DNA of 64,000 nt. Origin: Vitreoscilla sp. GTDB lineage: Bacteria > Pseudomonadota > Gammaproteobacteria > Burkholderiales > Neisseriaceae. The notes below the pieces were generated by a model. The model saw only the letters and a program-made list of their open reading frames with translations. It was not told the origin of the DNA and searched no databases. Positions 1 through 8,205 of the stretch are shown here, in pieces. The position numbers and the translations under genes are program-made. The DNA is taken from positions 31,909 through 95,908 of the forward strand of contig JASLFS010000074.1 of the NCBI GenBank assembly GCA_030150505.1, read 5' to 3'. The stretch's first letter is position 1; every line of letters starts with the position of its first letter.

Positions 1-303
1 CACTCTAAATGGTGCGCTGGATAAACCAAATAAAATAAATAAAACTAGGGCACAAATGCCACCAATTAAACCAACCAATAATTCAATATCGATAAAACGG
101 GTTAATGCATCTTCATCTTTAATGTAACGGGTTAAATGGGCGCCAATGCCCATGGCAAATAGGTAGCTGCCAATGACGGTAGAAAACTGGAGAATTGAGT
201 CGCCTAATAGATAACTAGCCAGTGCGGCAATGATCAGTTCATATGCTAAACCACAGCTGGCAACAACGAATACGGAGATAATTAAAGTGCGGTTTAAGTG
301 CAT
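1..303 (-). CDS. speE: Membrane-anchored polyamine aminopropyltransferase, N-terminal part (cut by window edge)
   Basis: The reverse strand reads from an ATG at 303 to the window edge without a stop, giving 101 residues. They form three or more hydrophobic segments: a helix near residues 7-30 containing SCGLAYELI, a second around 32-55 with GSYLFAMGIGAHL, and a third around 75-95. This matches the membrane domain that precedes the spermidine-synthase fold in long bacterial SpeE-like proteins; the catalytic domain would lie outside the window. It is transcribed divergently from the DUF350 gene at 443. The SpeD gene at 3655, at the far end of the same cluster, makes the decarboxylated AdoMet this enzyme would use, which supports the call. 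The substrate polyamine cannot be read from this fragment. Confidence 0.8.
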   Translation of the reverse strand, partial: MHLNRTLIISVFVVASCGLAYELIIAALASYLLGDSILQFSTVIGSYLFAMGIGAHLTRYIKDEDALTRFIDIELLVGLIGGICALVLFILFGLSSAPFRV

Positions 304-442
304 AATATTTATTAGGTAACCAAAATAAAATAATGAAGAAACTGGGCGAGTTTAGCATATTAGTAAACTGAATAACGATAGGAAACTAAAGTTGGTTATG
401 TCATAATCTTGTTTATTGAAACTTTTTAATAGTTATTTGGAT

Positions 443-844
443 ATGGCAGAAGAAATCATTTCTCAGTATTTTCTGTATTTGAAATACATGTCACTGGCTA
501 TTGCTATGGTGGTTGCTTTTGCAGCAATTTATTTGAAATTAACGCCAGTTAAAGAGCTAGAGTTGATTAAGCAAGGCAATTGCGCTTGTGCATTGTCGTT
601 TGGTGGTGCATTAATTGGATTTTGCTTGCCAATGGCATCTAGTATGACGCAATCGTGGACGCTGATTGGATTTTTCTTGTGGGCTTTATTGGCAACCATT
701 GTGCAGTTATTGGTGTATTTTATTGCCACAAGAATGATTAAGCATGCTAGCCATGAGTTAGCTAGTAATAATATTGCTGTTGGTTGTCTATTTGCTGCGT
801 TTTCTATCGCTATCGGATTAATTAATGCTGCTGCATTAACATAG
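443..844 (+). CDS. DUF350 family inner-membrane protein (YjfL-like)
   Basis: A 133-residue protein with four predicted membrane helices. The helices start near residues 11, 48, 75 and 110, with short loops. The C-terminal GLINAAALT resembles the GIFNAACMT end of E. coli YjfL, and the central LSFGGALIGFCLP is typical of DUF350. I chose the ATG at 443; an in-frame TTG at 416 would add nine residues, and neither has a clear ribosome binding site. The function of DUF350 is not established. In E. coli, yjfL sits with yjfC, an ATP-grasp enzyme related to glutathionylspermidine synthetase, so a link to polyamine or envelope chemistry recurs. Here it opens a four-to-five gene run ending in speD. Confidence 0.8.
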   Translation: MAEEIISQYFLYLKYMSLAIAMVVAFAAIYLKLTPVKELELIKQGNCACALSFGGALIGFCLPMASSMTQSWTLIGFFLWALLATIVQLLVYFIATRMIKHASHELASNNIAVGCLFAAFSIAIGLINAAALT

Positions 845-863
845 TTTTTATTGAGGGAAAAAA

Positions 864-1874
864 ATGCTAGGTCGTTTTATAAAAAAACAATTTATTGATG
901 TTATTCAGTGGCAAGATCCAGATCCAGAAGTGTTAATGTGGCGCTTTCCTGTGGCTGACCAAGAGATTCAAAATGGTGCAAGCTTAACAGTACGAGAGTC
1001 ACAATTGGCATTGTTTGTTGATGAAGGGATTGTGGCGGATAGTTTTGAGCCGGGTCGCTATCGATTAACAACGCAAACGCTGCCAGTTTTGACCAACTTA
1101 AAAAACTGGACCAAGCTATTTCAATCGCCATTTAAATCGGATGTTTATTTCTTTAATACCAGACAACAATTAGCAAGACGTTGGGGTACTTCGCAACCAA
1201 TTACAGTACGCGATACTGAATTCGGCATGGTAACTGTGCGTGCTTTTGGTATGTATTCTTACCGAATCAGTGACCCTGTTAAATTCTTTAAAGAAGTGAG
1301 CGGCGTAACTGATGAATATTTGGGACGAAATTTAGAAGATCAGCTGCGCAATATTAGTTTGACTCAGTTGGCAACATTGTTTGGTAACAAACAGGTTCCA
1401 TTTATTGATATGGCAGCCAATCAATCGGCGTTATCTGAATTGATGGAACAAAGCTTGAATGAGCAGTTTGCAGCTTTGGGATTGCAGCTGGATTCTTTCA
1501 GGGTTGAAAGCATCACTTTACCTGATGAGTTACAAGAGAAATTAAATGAACGCATTTCTATGGGAATCGTGGGCGACTTAAACCAATATACCAAATACCA
1601 AGCAGCAACGAGCATTCCTATTGCAGCGGCAAATGAAGGCGGAATGGCTGGTATTGGAGCAGGTTTGGGAGCAGGGATGACTGTTGGACAGATTATGACC
1701 CAATCTTTACAACAAGGTTTGACAACTGAGCCATTACAAGCTGCACCTGAACAAGCTTCCCAAGAGCCTACACAGAAACTTGCTCAACTGAAAACATTAT
1801 TGGATCAAGGTTTAATTACTGCAGAAGATTATGAGCAAGCTAAAGCTGAAGTGCTTAAACAATTAATCGGGTAA
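864..1874 (+). CDS. SPFH-domain protein with C-terminal SHOCT motif (YdjI/virion-core-like)
   Basis: A 336-residue soluble protein. Residues about 20-235 read as an SPFH/band-7 fold of the YdjI type, with a typical stretch near FGMYSYRISDPVKFF. A glycine/alanine-rich linker follows at about 250-275. The last 30 residues (KLAQLKTLLDQGLITAEDYE) are a SHOCT motif, a short helix pair common at the end of such proteins. GAGGG before the ATG is a good ribosome binding site. The gene lies 19 bp after the DUF350 gene and 6 bp before the DUF4178 gene, so the three are very likely one transcript. SPFH proteins usually form oligomeric membrane-associated scaffolds; that role here is inferred from the family. 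Confidence 0.8.
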   Translation: MLGRFIKKQFIDVIQWQDPDPEVLMWRFPVADQEIQNGASLTVRESQLALFVDEGIVADSFEPGRYRLTTQTLPVLTNLKNWTKLFQSPFKSDVYFFNTRQQLARRWGTSQPITVRDTEFGMVTVRAFGMYSYRISDPVKFFKEVSGVTDEYLGRNLEDQLRNISLTQLATLFGNKQVPFIDMAANQSALSELMEQSLNEQFAALGLQLDSFRVESITLPDELQEKLNERISMGIVGDLNQYTKYQAATSIPIAAANEGGMAGIGAGLGAGMTVGQIMTQSLQQGLTTEPLQAAPEQASQEPTQKLAQLKTLLDQGLITAEDYEQAKAEVLKQLIG

Positions 1875-1880
1875 TCCATT

Positions 1881-3509
1881 TTGTTAGACAGTTTTTTCTT
1901 TTCGCACTGCCCAAGCTGTGGTGCACAAGTTAATGTTCAATCAGCAACGGCTGTAACTGTTGTTTGCCAACATTGCCAATCAACCTTGGTCTTTAAAGAC
2001 CAAGGGTTGTCTATTTCTGGACGCCACTCTGCTATTTTAGAAGATTATACTTCTTTGCAAATTGGCAGTAGTGGCATGTTAAATGGTGAGTATTTTCAGG
2101 TCATTGGGCGACTGCAAATTCAATATGAAAATGTCCAAGCTTATGATGTTTTAAGCCTTCCAACAAAAGGTTCTTGGAATGAGTGGTATCTTCAGTTCTT
2201 TGGCGGCAAAACAGCATGGTTATCTGAAAGTAATGGTCATTTTGTTTATCTAGAAGAACAAGGGCCATGGTCATATCCAGAACTACCGATTTATATTGGC
2301 TTAAAAGCTGGTGTTAGTATTGTTAAATATGACCGAAAAGATTTCGTTGTTTCTGACGTTCGTGAAGCAACAAGAGTTAAAAATGCTGCAGAAGGTGAGT
2401 TGCCTTTTTTATTGACGGATGATCAAGTAATTCGGGTTGCGGATGCTCGTCATGGCAATGAATTTATAACATTAGATTTTACTGAAGATGATATTATTCC
2501 TGAGTTGTTTGCAGGTTATGGTGTGGCACTTGATGCGCTGAATATGGCTAATTTGCGCAGCATGGATACCGTTAAAGATAAGGCTGGTCATTTAAAAGGC
2601 AAAATCACAAAAAATGATTGTCCTAGTTGTGGCGCATCTTTAACGTGGATTCCTGGTCAAGCAACACATGTTACTTGTGAATATTGTTATTCTCAGGTTG
2701 AATTTTCAGAAGATGTTGCTACTTTGGTTAAAGTTAGCAGCATGAGAGAAGCACAGGATTATCATATGTCCTTAAAAATCGGGCAAACAGCTCGGATTAA
2801 GGGACGTCGATGGGTTGTAATGGGGTTCATGTGCGTATCTGAGATTCGTGCAGATGACGCTTTTGATGTGGTAATGCATGATAAAAAGCGTTTGGGCATG
2901 CATTCTGTGGGTGGATTATGGTATGAGTATTTGTTGTTCTCATATCCTGATAAATTTATGTGGTTGATACAAACACAGAATGATAAATGGTCTGTTGCCA
3001 ATACATTGAATAAATGGCCTTTGCTGGATTATAAATTACAACCATTGCAGAAAAACAATAAACCATTGAATTTGCTTTATCGTTATGGTGGTAAAGTTGA
3101 ATTTGCAGCAGGTGCTTTTTATTGGCAAGTTAGTCCAAATGACATTACATTTTATACTGATTATGGTACTGAAAAACAAAAAATCAGTGCAGAAATTACA
3201 TCTTCAGAAATGTCATGGAGCCGTTCAAAAGAGATTCAAAAGAGTGATTTGAAAGAATGGTTTAAGCACAGTGTTGATGAAAGTCAGTGGAAAAAGAAAC
3301 CATTGTTTTCTCATAATTCTTCTGCGGTATCCGCTGGAAGTGAGTATCCTGAAAATGCTAAATCTTTGGCTATCATTTTAGTTATTATTTATTTTGTTAT
3401 CAATTTACCTATTTTATGGATGGCTGAAGATTTTGATAATCTTTTTTGGGCAAGTGTGGTTATTTTAGGCATTGTTCTAGGACCTCTAATTAAAGAGTCA
3501 GATGATTAA
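1881..3509 (+). CDS. DUF4178 protein with two zinc ribbons and C-terminal membrane anchor
   Basis: A 542-residue protein built as a tandem duplication. A first zinc ribbon (Cys10, Cys13, Cys29, Cys32) is followed by a DUF4178 domain. A second ribbon (about Cys247, Cys250, Cys267, Cys270) is followed by another DUF4178 domain. Two hydrophobic helices close the protein at about 500-540. The start is a TTG at 1881; no ATG precedes the first ribbon, so a non-ATG start is needed to keep it. It lies 6 bp after the SPFH gene. DUF4178 has no established biochemical role. It is known to me as a neighbour of DUF350 and AdoMet-decarboxylase genes in other bacteria, and that arrangement is seen here. Confidence 0.8.
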   Translation: MLDSFFFSHCPSCGAQVNVQSATAVTVVCQHCQSTLVFKDQGLSISGRHSAILEDYTSLQIGSSGMLNGEYFQVIGRLQIQYENVQAYDVLSLPTKGSWNEWYLQFFGGKTAWLSESNGHFVYLEEQGPWSYPELPIYIGLKAGVSIVKYDRKDFVVSDVREATRVKNAAEGELPFLLTDDQVIRVADARHGNEFITLDFTEDDIIPELFAGYGVALDALNMANLRSMDTVKDKAGHLKGKITKNDCPSCGASLTWIPGQATHVTCEYCYSQVEFSEDVATLVKVSSMREAQDYHMSLKIGQTARIKGRRWVVMGFMCVSEIRADDAFDVVMHDKKRLGMHSVGGLWYEYLLFSYPDKFMWLIQTQNDKWSVANTLNKWPLLDYKLQPLQKNNKPLNLLYRYGGKVEFAAGAFYWQVSPNDITFYTDYGTEKQKISAEITSSEMSWSRSKEIQKSDLKEWFKHSVDESQWKKKPLFSHNSSAVSAGSEYPENAKSLAIILVIIYFVINLPILWMAEDFDNLFWASVVILGIVLGPLIKESDD

Positions 3510-3520
3510 AAGGCGAAAGA

Positions 3521-3658
3521 ATGAAAGCATTTTATGTTTGGTATGCCATTGGTTCTGTAGTGTTTGGGACAATGTTTAATTATTGGGTCTTTGAAAAAGA
3601 CCGAAGTTATAAAAGTTCAAGTGCAGTTTATCGAGGTAGTTCAAGTTGGCACAAATGA
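3521..3658 (+). CDS. Small single-helix membrane protein of the polyamine cluster
   Basis: A 45-residue reading frame from ATG 3521 to TGA 3658, preceded by GGCGAAAGA. One hydrophobic helix (about residues 4-24) is followed by a charged turn (EKDRSYK) and a Ser-rich tail ending SSSWHK. It starts 11 bp after the DUF4178 gene, and its stop overlaps the speD ATG (ATGA at 3655-3658), an arrangement typical of translational coupling. In related clusters this slot often holds DUF4247 or another small Ser/Gly-rich membrane protein. This may be a reduced counterpart, but I cannot assign it to a family. The evidence for translation is position and spacing only. Confidence 0.6.
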   Translation: MKAFYVWYAIGSVVFGTMFNYWVFEKDRSYKSSSAVYRGSSSWHK

Positions 3659-4017
3659 TTTTTCAATATTCCTCACGTGGATTGCATGGCATTTGGGATG
3701 CTTATGGTATTTCATTTAACCTGTTAGATAATGAAGTAGAAATTTTGCAAGTATTAAAGCAGGCTGCTCAAGCAGTACATGCCAATATTTTACAAGCGCA
3801 TACGCATTATTTTGGTGAAAATATGGGTGTAACAGGCGTGTTAATGTTGGCTGAATCACATATTAGCATTCATACATGGCCTGAACACGGGTATGCAGCG
3901 GTTGATATTTTTATGTGTGGAAATCAAGATTTAGAACCAGCATTATTGGTATTGAAGAAATACTTTCAGCCTCAAAAAAGCACTTGGAATGTTTTAGAGC
4001 GTGGTCGAGAGAATTGA
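3655..4017 (+). CDS. speD: S-adenosylmethionine decarboxylase proenzyme, small bacterial type
   Basis: A 120-residue protein matching the small Thermotoga/Bacillus-type SpeD. It self-cleaves to form a pyruvoyl enzyme that decarboxylates AdoMet to supply aminopropyl groups. The processing motif LAESHISIHTWPEHG is intact: cleavage would fall before Ser68, and Cys88 in DIFMCG is the expected proton donor. I chose ATG 3655, whose ATGA overlap with the upstream 45-residue gene suggests coupling; a TTG at 3646 would add three residues. It is the last gene of the cluster, so together with the divergent SpeE-like gene it supplies both halves of an aminopropyl transfer route. Confidence 0.92.
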   Translation: MIFQYSSRGLHGIWDAYGISFNLLDNEVEILQVLKQAAQAVHANILQAHTHYFGENMGVTGVLMLAESHISIHTWPEHGYAAVDIFMCGNQDLEPALLVLKKYFQPQKSTWNVLERGREN

Positions 4018-4054
4018 ATCTTTTCAGGGAGCCTATAGGCTCCCTGAAAAGATT
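4017..4054. terminator. Perfect 38-bp palindrome, bidirectional terminator carrying DUS-like arms
   Basis: Positions 4017-4054 are perfectly self-complementary (arms AATCTTTTCAGGGAGCCTA and its complement). The palindrome fits exactly between the speD stop and the ubiD stop, with A and T runs at the outer ends as expected for a bidirectional intrinsic terminator. Each arm holds AGGCTCCCTGAA, one base away from the AGGCTGCCTGAA uptake sequence seen near 39.9 kb. Confidence 0.85.
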
Positions 4055-5532
4055 TAGAGACCTAATTCATCCCAAATTGAATCAATTTTAGCAGTCACTT
4101 CAGGGTCTTTTTTAATCACGCGTCCCCATTCCCGATCAGTTTCACCTGGCCATTTATTGGTTGCGTCTAATCCCATTTTCCCGCCTAAACCACTAACTGG
4201 GCTGGCAAAATCTAAATAGTCAATGGGCGTATGGTTGATTAGCGTTGTATCTCGTACTGGATCCATGCGAGTGGTAATGGCCCAAATTACTTCTTTCCAA
4301 TCTCGGATATTAATATCATCGTCGACGATAATAATAAATTTGGTATACATGAATTGGCGCAAAAAGCTCCAGCAGCCCATCATGATGCGTTTTGCATGGC
4401 CAGCATATTGTTTTTTGATGCTAACGATTGCCATGCGGTATGAGCAGCCTTCAGGCGGTAAGTAAAAATCAACAATTTCAGAAAATTGTTTTTGTAACAA
4501 CGGCACAAAAACCTCATTGAGTGCTTCACCTAAAATGGCGGGTTCATCAATGGGTTTACCTGTGTAGGTGCTATGATAAATCGGATCTTTACGCATTGTA
4601 ATGCGTTCAACTGTTAATACAGGGAAGTAATCTTGTTCATTGTAATAACCAGTATGATCGCCATAAGGTCCTTCTAATGCCACTTCATCAGGATGAATCA
4701 CGCCCTCTAAAATTATTTCAGCTCGGGCTGGCACTTGTAAGTCATTGCCAATGCATTTGGTTAATTCTGTCCTTGAGCCACGTAGCAAGCCTGCAAATTG
4801 ATATTCGCTTAAGCTATCAGGAACCGGCGTAACCGCACCCAATATGGTTGCTGGGTCGCATCCTAATACGACAGAAACAGGATAGGGTGTATTGGGATGA
4901 GCCGCTTTATGAGCTTGAAAGTCCAAAGCCCCGCCACGGTGTGCCAACCAGCGCATGATAAGTTTATTTTTGCCGATTAGTTGTTGGCGGTAAATACCTA
5001 AGTTTTGGCGTTTTTTATTCGGACCACGTGTTACGGTTAAACCCCAAGTAACCAATGGTGCGACATCTTCAGGCCAACAATGTTGAATAGGCAATTTATA
5101 CAAATCGACCTCATTGCCTTCGATAACGATTTCTTGGCATGGTGCTTTTTTAACCATGTGTGGAGACATATCCCATAATGCTTTTAGTAATGGTAGTTTG
5201 CTAAAAGCATCTTTCATGCCTTTTGGTGGATCTGGCTCTTTTAAGTAAGCCAATGTTTCACCAATGGCTCTTAGTTCTGTAATGTCTTTGGCTCCCATAC
5301 CCATAGCAACTCGTTCGGTTGTACCAAATAAGTTTGCCAAAACAGGGTAAGGATAAGCTTGCCCTTGTTCATCAACAGCATTCTCAAATAATAATGCAGG
5401 CCCGCCACTGCGTAATACTCGATCGGAAATTTCAGTCATTTCCAAATAGGTTGATATGGGCTTTTTAATTCTTTTTAATTTGCCTTGATTTTCTAATTGG
5501 GAAATAAATTCTCGTAAATCTGCATATTTCAT
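4054..5532 (-). CDS. ubiD: 4-hydroxy-3-polyprenylbenzoate decarboxylase (prenylated-FMN enzyme)
   Basis: A 492-residue protein, close to the 497 residues of E. coli UbiD, aligning over its whole length. Typical stretches are present: MKYADLREFISQLE at the start, GPALLFENA, EGPYGDHTGYYN and the C-terminal DATNKWPGE. It decarboxylates 3-polyprenyl-4-hydroxybenzoate in ubiquinone synthesis and needs prenylated FMN made by UbiX, which is not in this window. It is a single gene, convergent with speD. A possible -10 box (TATAAT, minus strand, 5574-5579) lies about 40 bp upstream of the ATG. Confidence 0.95.
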   Translation of the reverse strand: MKYADLREFISQLENQGKLKRIKKPISTYLEMTEISDRVLRSGGPALLFENAVDEQGQAYPYPVLANLFGTTERVAMGMGAKDITELRAIGETLAYLKEPDPPKGMKDAFSKLPLLKALWDMSPHMVKKAPCQEIVIEGNEVDLYKLPIQHCWPEDVAPLVTWGLTVTRGPNKKRQNLGIYRQQLIGKNKLIMRWLAHRGGALDFQAHKAAHPNTPYPVSVVLGCDPATILGAVTPVPDSLSEYQFAGLLRGSRTELTKCIGNDLQVPARAEIILEGVIHPDEVALEGPYGDHTGYYNEQDYFPVLTVERITMRKDPIYHSTYTGKPIDEPAILGEALNEVFVPLLQKQFSEIVDFYLPPEGCSYRMAIVSIKKQYAGHAKRIMMGCWSFLRQFMYTKFIIIVDDDINIRDWKEVIWAITTRMDPVRDTTLINHTPIDYLDFASPVSGLGGKMGLDATNKWPGETDREWGRVIKKDPEVTAKIDSIWDELGL

Positions 5533-5846
5533 GAGAAAGCTTTCTGATTAAGTGAATATGGAATATAAGGTGCATTATAACGTTTATTTTTAGCCATCAG
5601 GTCGAAAAGGCTCGGGTTGATTGTTTATGTAAGCTTAATGAATGGATAAATTAATTTAGCAAAATAAAATACGATGGCCATTGGTATTGTATGACATAGC
5701 TGATTTCAAGATAGCATTATCAGGTGTTTTTCCTACTGTCAATTTATTTGACTTTGAAATCAATGCCATTAGCGATAATATTCATGAGATTAATACCCAC
5801 TAATAATCCATTTTGAGGATTGGGTCTATCTAAAAGGAGATGAGTG
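5533..5846. other. Intergenic region between ubiD and the ankyrin gene
   Basis: About 310 bp of AT-rich sequence between divergently transcribed genes. It should hold both promoters. On the minus strand a TATAAT is visible at 5574-5579, but without a convincing -35 box. An AAGGAG at 5834-5839 is the ribosome binding site of the ankyrin gene. I see no repeat or RNA structure. Confidence 0.5.
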
Positions 5847-6455
5847 ATGAATAGAACAATACAACCACTTCATGATGCAGCCAAAACTGGAAATATTGAG
5901 CAGCTTAAGCAATTGCTGCTTGAAGATAATACGATGATTGATTCAACCAATAGAGCTCGACAAACAGCTGTCTTAATAGCAGCCATGAATAAAGAATATG
6001 AAACAGTTCAGTTTTTGATTGAACAAGGCGCCAATCTAAATTTACAAGATGAAACTTGCCTGAATCCATTTTTATGGGGTTGTCTTCAAAATGATTTAAC
6101 TCTTGTACGAATGATGGTAAAAGCAGGAGTGAATCTCGATGTAACAACACGATTTGGTGGTGTAGGAATAACACCGGCAGCAGAAAAGGGTTATGTTGAA
6201 ATTGTTAAAGAGCTGCTTGAAACGACAGAGATTAATGTTAACCATACTAATACTGTTGGATGGACACCGCTTTTAGAAGCGATTGTTTTGAATGATGGTG
6301 GTCAAAAACAGCAAGAGATTATTCGTTTACTGTTGGAATATGGCGCTAATCCCAATATGTCGGATAAGTATGGAAAAACGCCACTCACATTAGCGAAAGA
6401 AAAAGGCTATGCTCAGATTGCCGCAATACTGCAAGAAGCTGGTGGAATAGAGTAG
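5847..6455 (+). CDS. Ankyrin-repeat protein
   Basis: A 202-residue cytosolic protein made of about five ankyrin repeats. The pattern recurs as LHDAAKTGNIEQLKQLL, ETVQFLIEQGANLNLQD, LVRMMVKAGVNLD, EIVKELLE, and IIRLLLEYGANPNMSDKYGKTPL. There is no signal peptide or catalytic domain. The ATG at 5847 has AAGGAG seven bases upstream; the GTG at 5844 is too close to it. Ankyrin proteins of this size usually act by protein-protein contact, and no partner is suggested by the neighbours. It stands alone and is convergent with the lipoprotein gene at 6535. Confidence 0.85.
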   Translation: MNRTIQPLHDAAKTGNIEQLKQLLLEDNTMIDSTNRARQTAVLIAAMNKEYETVQFLIEQGANLNLQDETCLNPFLWGCLQNDLTLVRMMVKAGVNLDVTTRFGGVGITPAAEKGYVEIVKELLETTEINVNHTNTVGWTPLLEAIVLNDGGQKQQEIIRLLLEYGANPNMSDKYGKTPLTLAKEKGYAQIAAILQEAGGIE

Positions 6456-6482
6456 TTTAATTTAATTGAATTTTATGTAGAA

Positions 6483-6502
6483 AACCTCTCATTTGAGAGG
6501 TT
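6483..6502. terminator. Hairpin terminator between convergent genes
   Basis: AACCTCTC-ATTT-GAGAGGTT forms an eight-base-pair stem with a four-base loop. A runs precede it and T-rich sequence follows, so it could end both the ankyrin transcript and the minus-strand lipoprotein transcript. Confidence 0.65.
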
Positions 6503-6534
6503 GTTAACTGGCAAATCATGATTAGTAGATTTGT

Positions 6535-7233
6535 TTATAACGAATGAGGTGCTATAGCGCGATTGGCTTGTTCCGAACGTATTGTTAAGATATTTTGTTT
6601 GTAGTTTATAGAATAAATAAACTGGTTGATTTCAAAGGAAACCTCTTTTTCGTCACGATTGCTTAATTTCTTAAGACCAGTTTCAAAAGCTTGATATAAA
6701 GTTTTTGGAGTGGAGTGAGAATAAGCAGCTAAAGAAGCAACGATAAAATTTTTGTGTGTGGCATCTAATTGGCGCAAAGAAGATGTTTCTAATGACAATT
6801 CAAGCCCATGGATCTGTGTATCTTCACGATTGATTTCTGCTATTAATGTGAGCTCAGGCGAGTAGTGATATAGGAAGCCTGGTATATCACCTTCCGTATA
6901 AATAATATTTTCAGGTGCTATGGCTTGCTCTTGCTGCTGTGTTAAATAATGATTGGCATCTTGAGCTAGCTGTTGGCTAGCGAGTGTTTCTTGATTGACA
7001 TCTGTGCTGATTTCATCCAGCTGTTCAAGTTCTTGCCATTGTTCTTGTAACCATTCTTGCTCTTCTTCACTTGCTGTTAAAACAGCAAGCTCAACGCTGG
7101 CAGGATTTTCATCTTTGTGAATCATGCTTGCTGTTTGATTGGCTTCAGAACCGTTTGTTTCGGAAGGTTTACAGGCAGCCATTTGTGCAATGATGATGGT
7201 TAAGATAATACGGAAGTAAATGGATTTATTCAT
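6535..7233 (-). CDS. Hypothetical Glu/Gln-rich lipoprotein
   Basis: A 232-residue protein with a hydrophobic signal segment and a probable lipobox (MAAC, Cys21), followed by a low-complexity acidic region. Residues about 50-100 are unusually rich in Glu and Gln (EEEQEWLQEQWQELEQLDE), suggesting a helical or coiled spacer. A more globular C-terminal domain follows (about 105-225), with YHYSPELTLIAEINRE and a run of beta-like segments. I do not recognise the family. It appears monocistronic, convergent with the ankyrin gene and preceded by a 550-bp gene-free region. Its surface location is inferred from the lipobox only. Confidence 0.65.
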   Translation of the reverse strand: MNKSIYFRIILTIIIAQMAACKPSETNGSEANQTASMIHKDENPASVELAVLTASEEEQEWLQEQWQELEQLDEISTDVNQETLASQQLAQDANHYLTQQQEQAIAPENIIYTEGDIPGFLYHYSPELTLIAEINREDTQIHGLELSLETSSLRQLDATHKNFIVASLAAYSHSTPKTLYQAFETGLKKLSNRDEKEVSFEINQFIYSINYKQNILTIRSEQANRAIAPHSL

Positions 7234-7780
7234 GACAACTTTGAACCAAGATTAAGCTGGTAACCAGTACCAACCATAAGTAAATAAGAAACCCTGAATG
7301 ATAACATAGTGCTATTTTTAGCTGAAATTTTAAATGTTTGAGCCTTGTTTTGCAGAGCAATTGATGAACGGTTATTTTGCTTGTAAGAATTATTTTTTTT
7401 GTAAAATTCAATAATTAACAATATTTAATACGCATATTTATATTCATTTGTAATAATTTGTAATTGTATAATATTCATATACTTCGATAATAAGAACAAT
7501 GCTTATATTTCATTGTTTTTATTTTAAATTTTTAATATCTATTTGATTTTAAATTGGTAATGTTAATTTATTTGATGATATTTAAATAATTATTTTTTAT
7601 TTTTATGTTTTTAACCGTCATCATGTTATAGAAAATTATTGGTATTGATTGAAGTAAACTTAAAGATAGTTATGCATATATTTAAAATAAGTTGAGCTTT
7701 GAAAAAAAGTGCAAACAGGGTTTTAAAATAGGATCGCCTTATTTAATATTTATTTACGCTTAAACCAAATAAGGAAAACC
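7234..7780. other. AT-rich gene-free region
   Basis: About 550 bp, among the most AT-rich of the window, between divergent genes. Short reading frames on the minus strand near 7226-7421 begin with TTG and have no ribosome binding site, so I do not call them. The sequence just before 7781 has AAGGAAAACC as a ribosome binding site. I found no convincing operator, RNA gene or repeat. Confidence 0.5.
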
Positions 7781-8014
7781 ATGAGAAAACTTGTATTACT
7801 ATTAGCAACCAGTGCAGCATTCATTGGTAATTATGCTGTGGCTCAAGACGTGAATAACGATGTTGAAAGTTCAATTGTTTCACCAGCAGTAGAGCAACAA
7901 GAAATGACACCTCCTGTGGTAGAAGATGAGGATGTAACTGTTAATAGTGCTGCTTCAGAAGAGGAAACGCCAGAAAGCAATCTTGCTGATGAAGCTCAGG
8001 CAAGTGAGATTTAA
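7781..8014 (+). CDS. Small acidic exported protein
   Basis: A 77-residue protein with a clear cleavable signal peptide (MRKLVLLLATSAAFIGNYAVAQ, cleavage probably after AVA near residue 21). The mature part of about 56 residues is dominated by Glu, Asp, Val, Ser and Pro and has no Cys. It is probably intrinsically disordered and periplasmic or secreted. The start is supported by AAGGAAAACC just before the ATG, and a strong terminator follows at 8053, so it forms its own short transcription unit. I do not recognise a family. Confidence 0.7.
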   Translation: MRKLVLLLATSAAFIGNYAVAQDVNNDVESSIVSPAVEQQEMTPPVVEDEDVTVNSAASEEETPESNLADEAQASEI

Positions 8015-8052
8015 GCCAGACAATAGTTCAATAAAAGCAGGATGATTATTTT

Positions 8053-8079
8053 AAAAACCACCTTAGGGTGGTTTTTTTA
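8053..8079 (+). terminator. Intrinsic terminator of the small exported protein gene
   Basis: AAAACCACC-TTAG-GGTGGTTTT followed by further T residues, about 40 bp after the stop codon at 8014. Confidence 0.85.
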
Positions 8080-8205
8080 TATCAGTTGGTTTTGTTATTT
8101 GTTTATTTAAATATAATTATTTTATCTTTAAATAAATTGCTGAATTTCTATTAAAAATCCCTTATGATGAAAAGATCCATTATGGGTATTTAGGGGAGAG
8201 ATAAT

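Noticed and set aside
7226..7421. Two overlapping short minus-strand frames upstream of the 6535 lipoprotein gene
   Set aside because: Both start with TTG, have no ribosome binding site and lie in very AT-rich sequence; they would also overlap each other.
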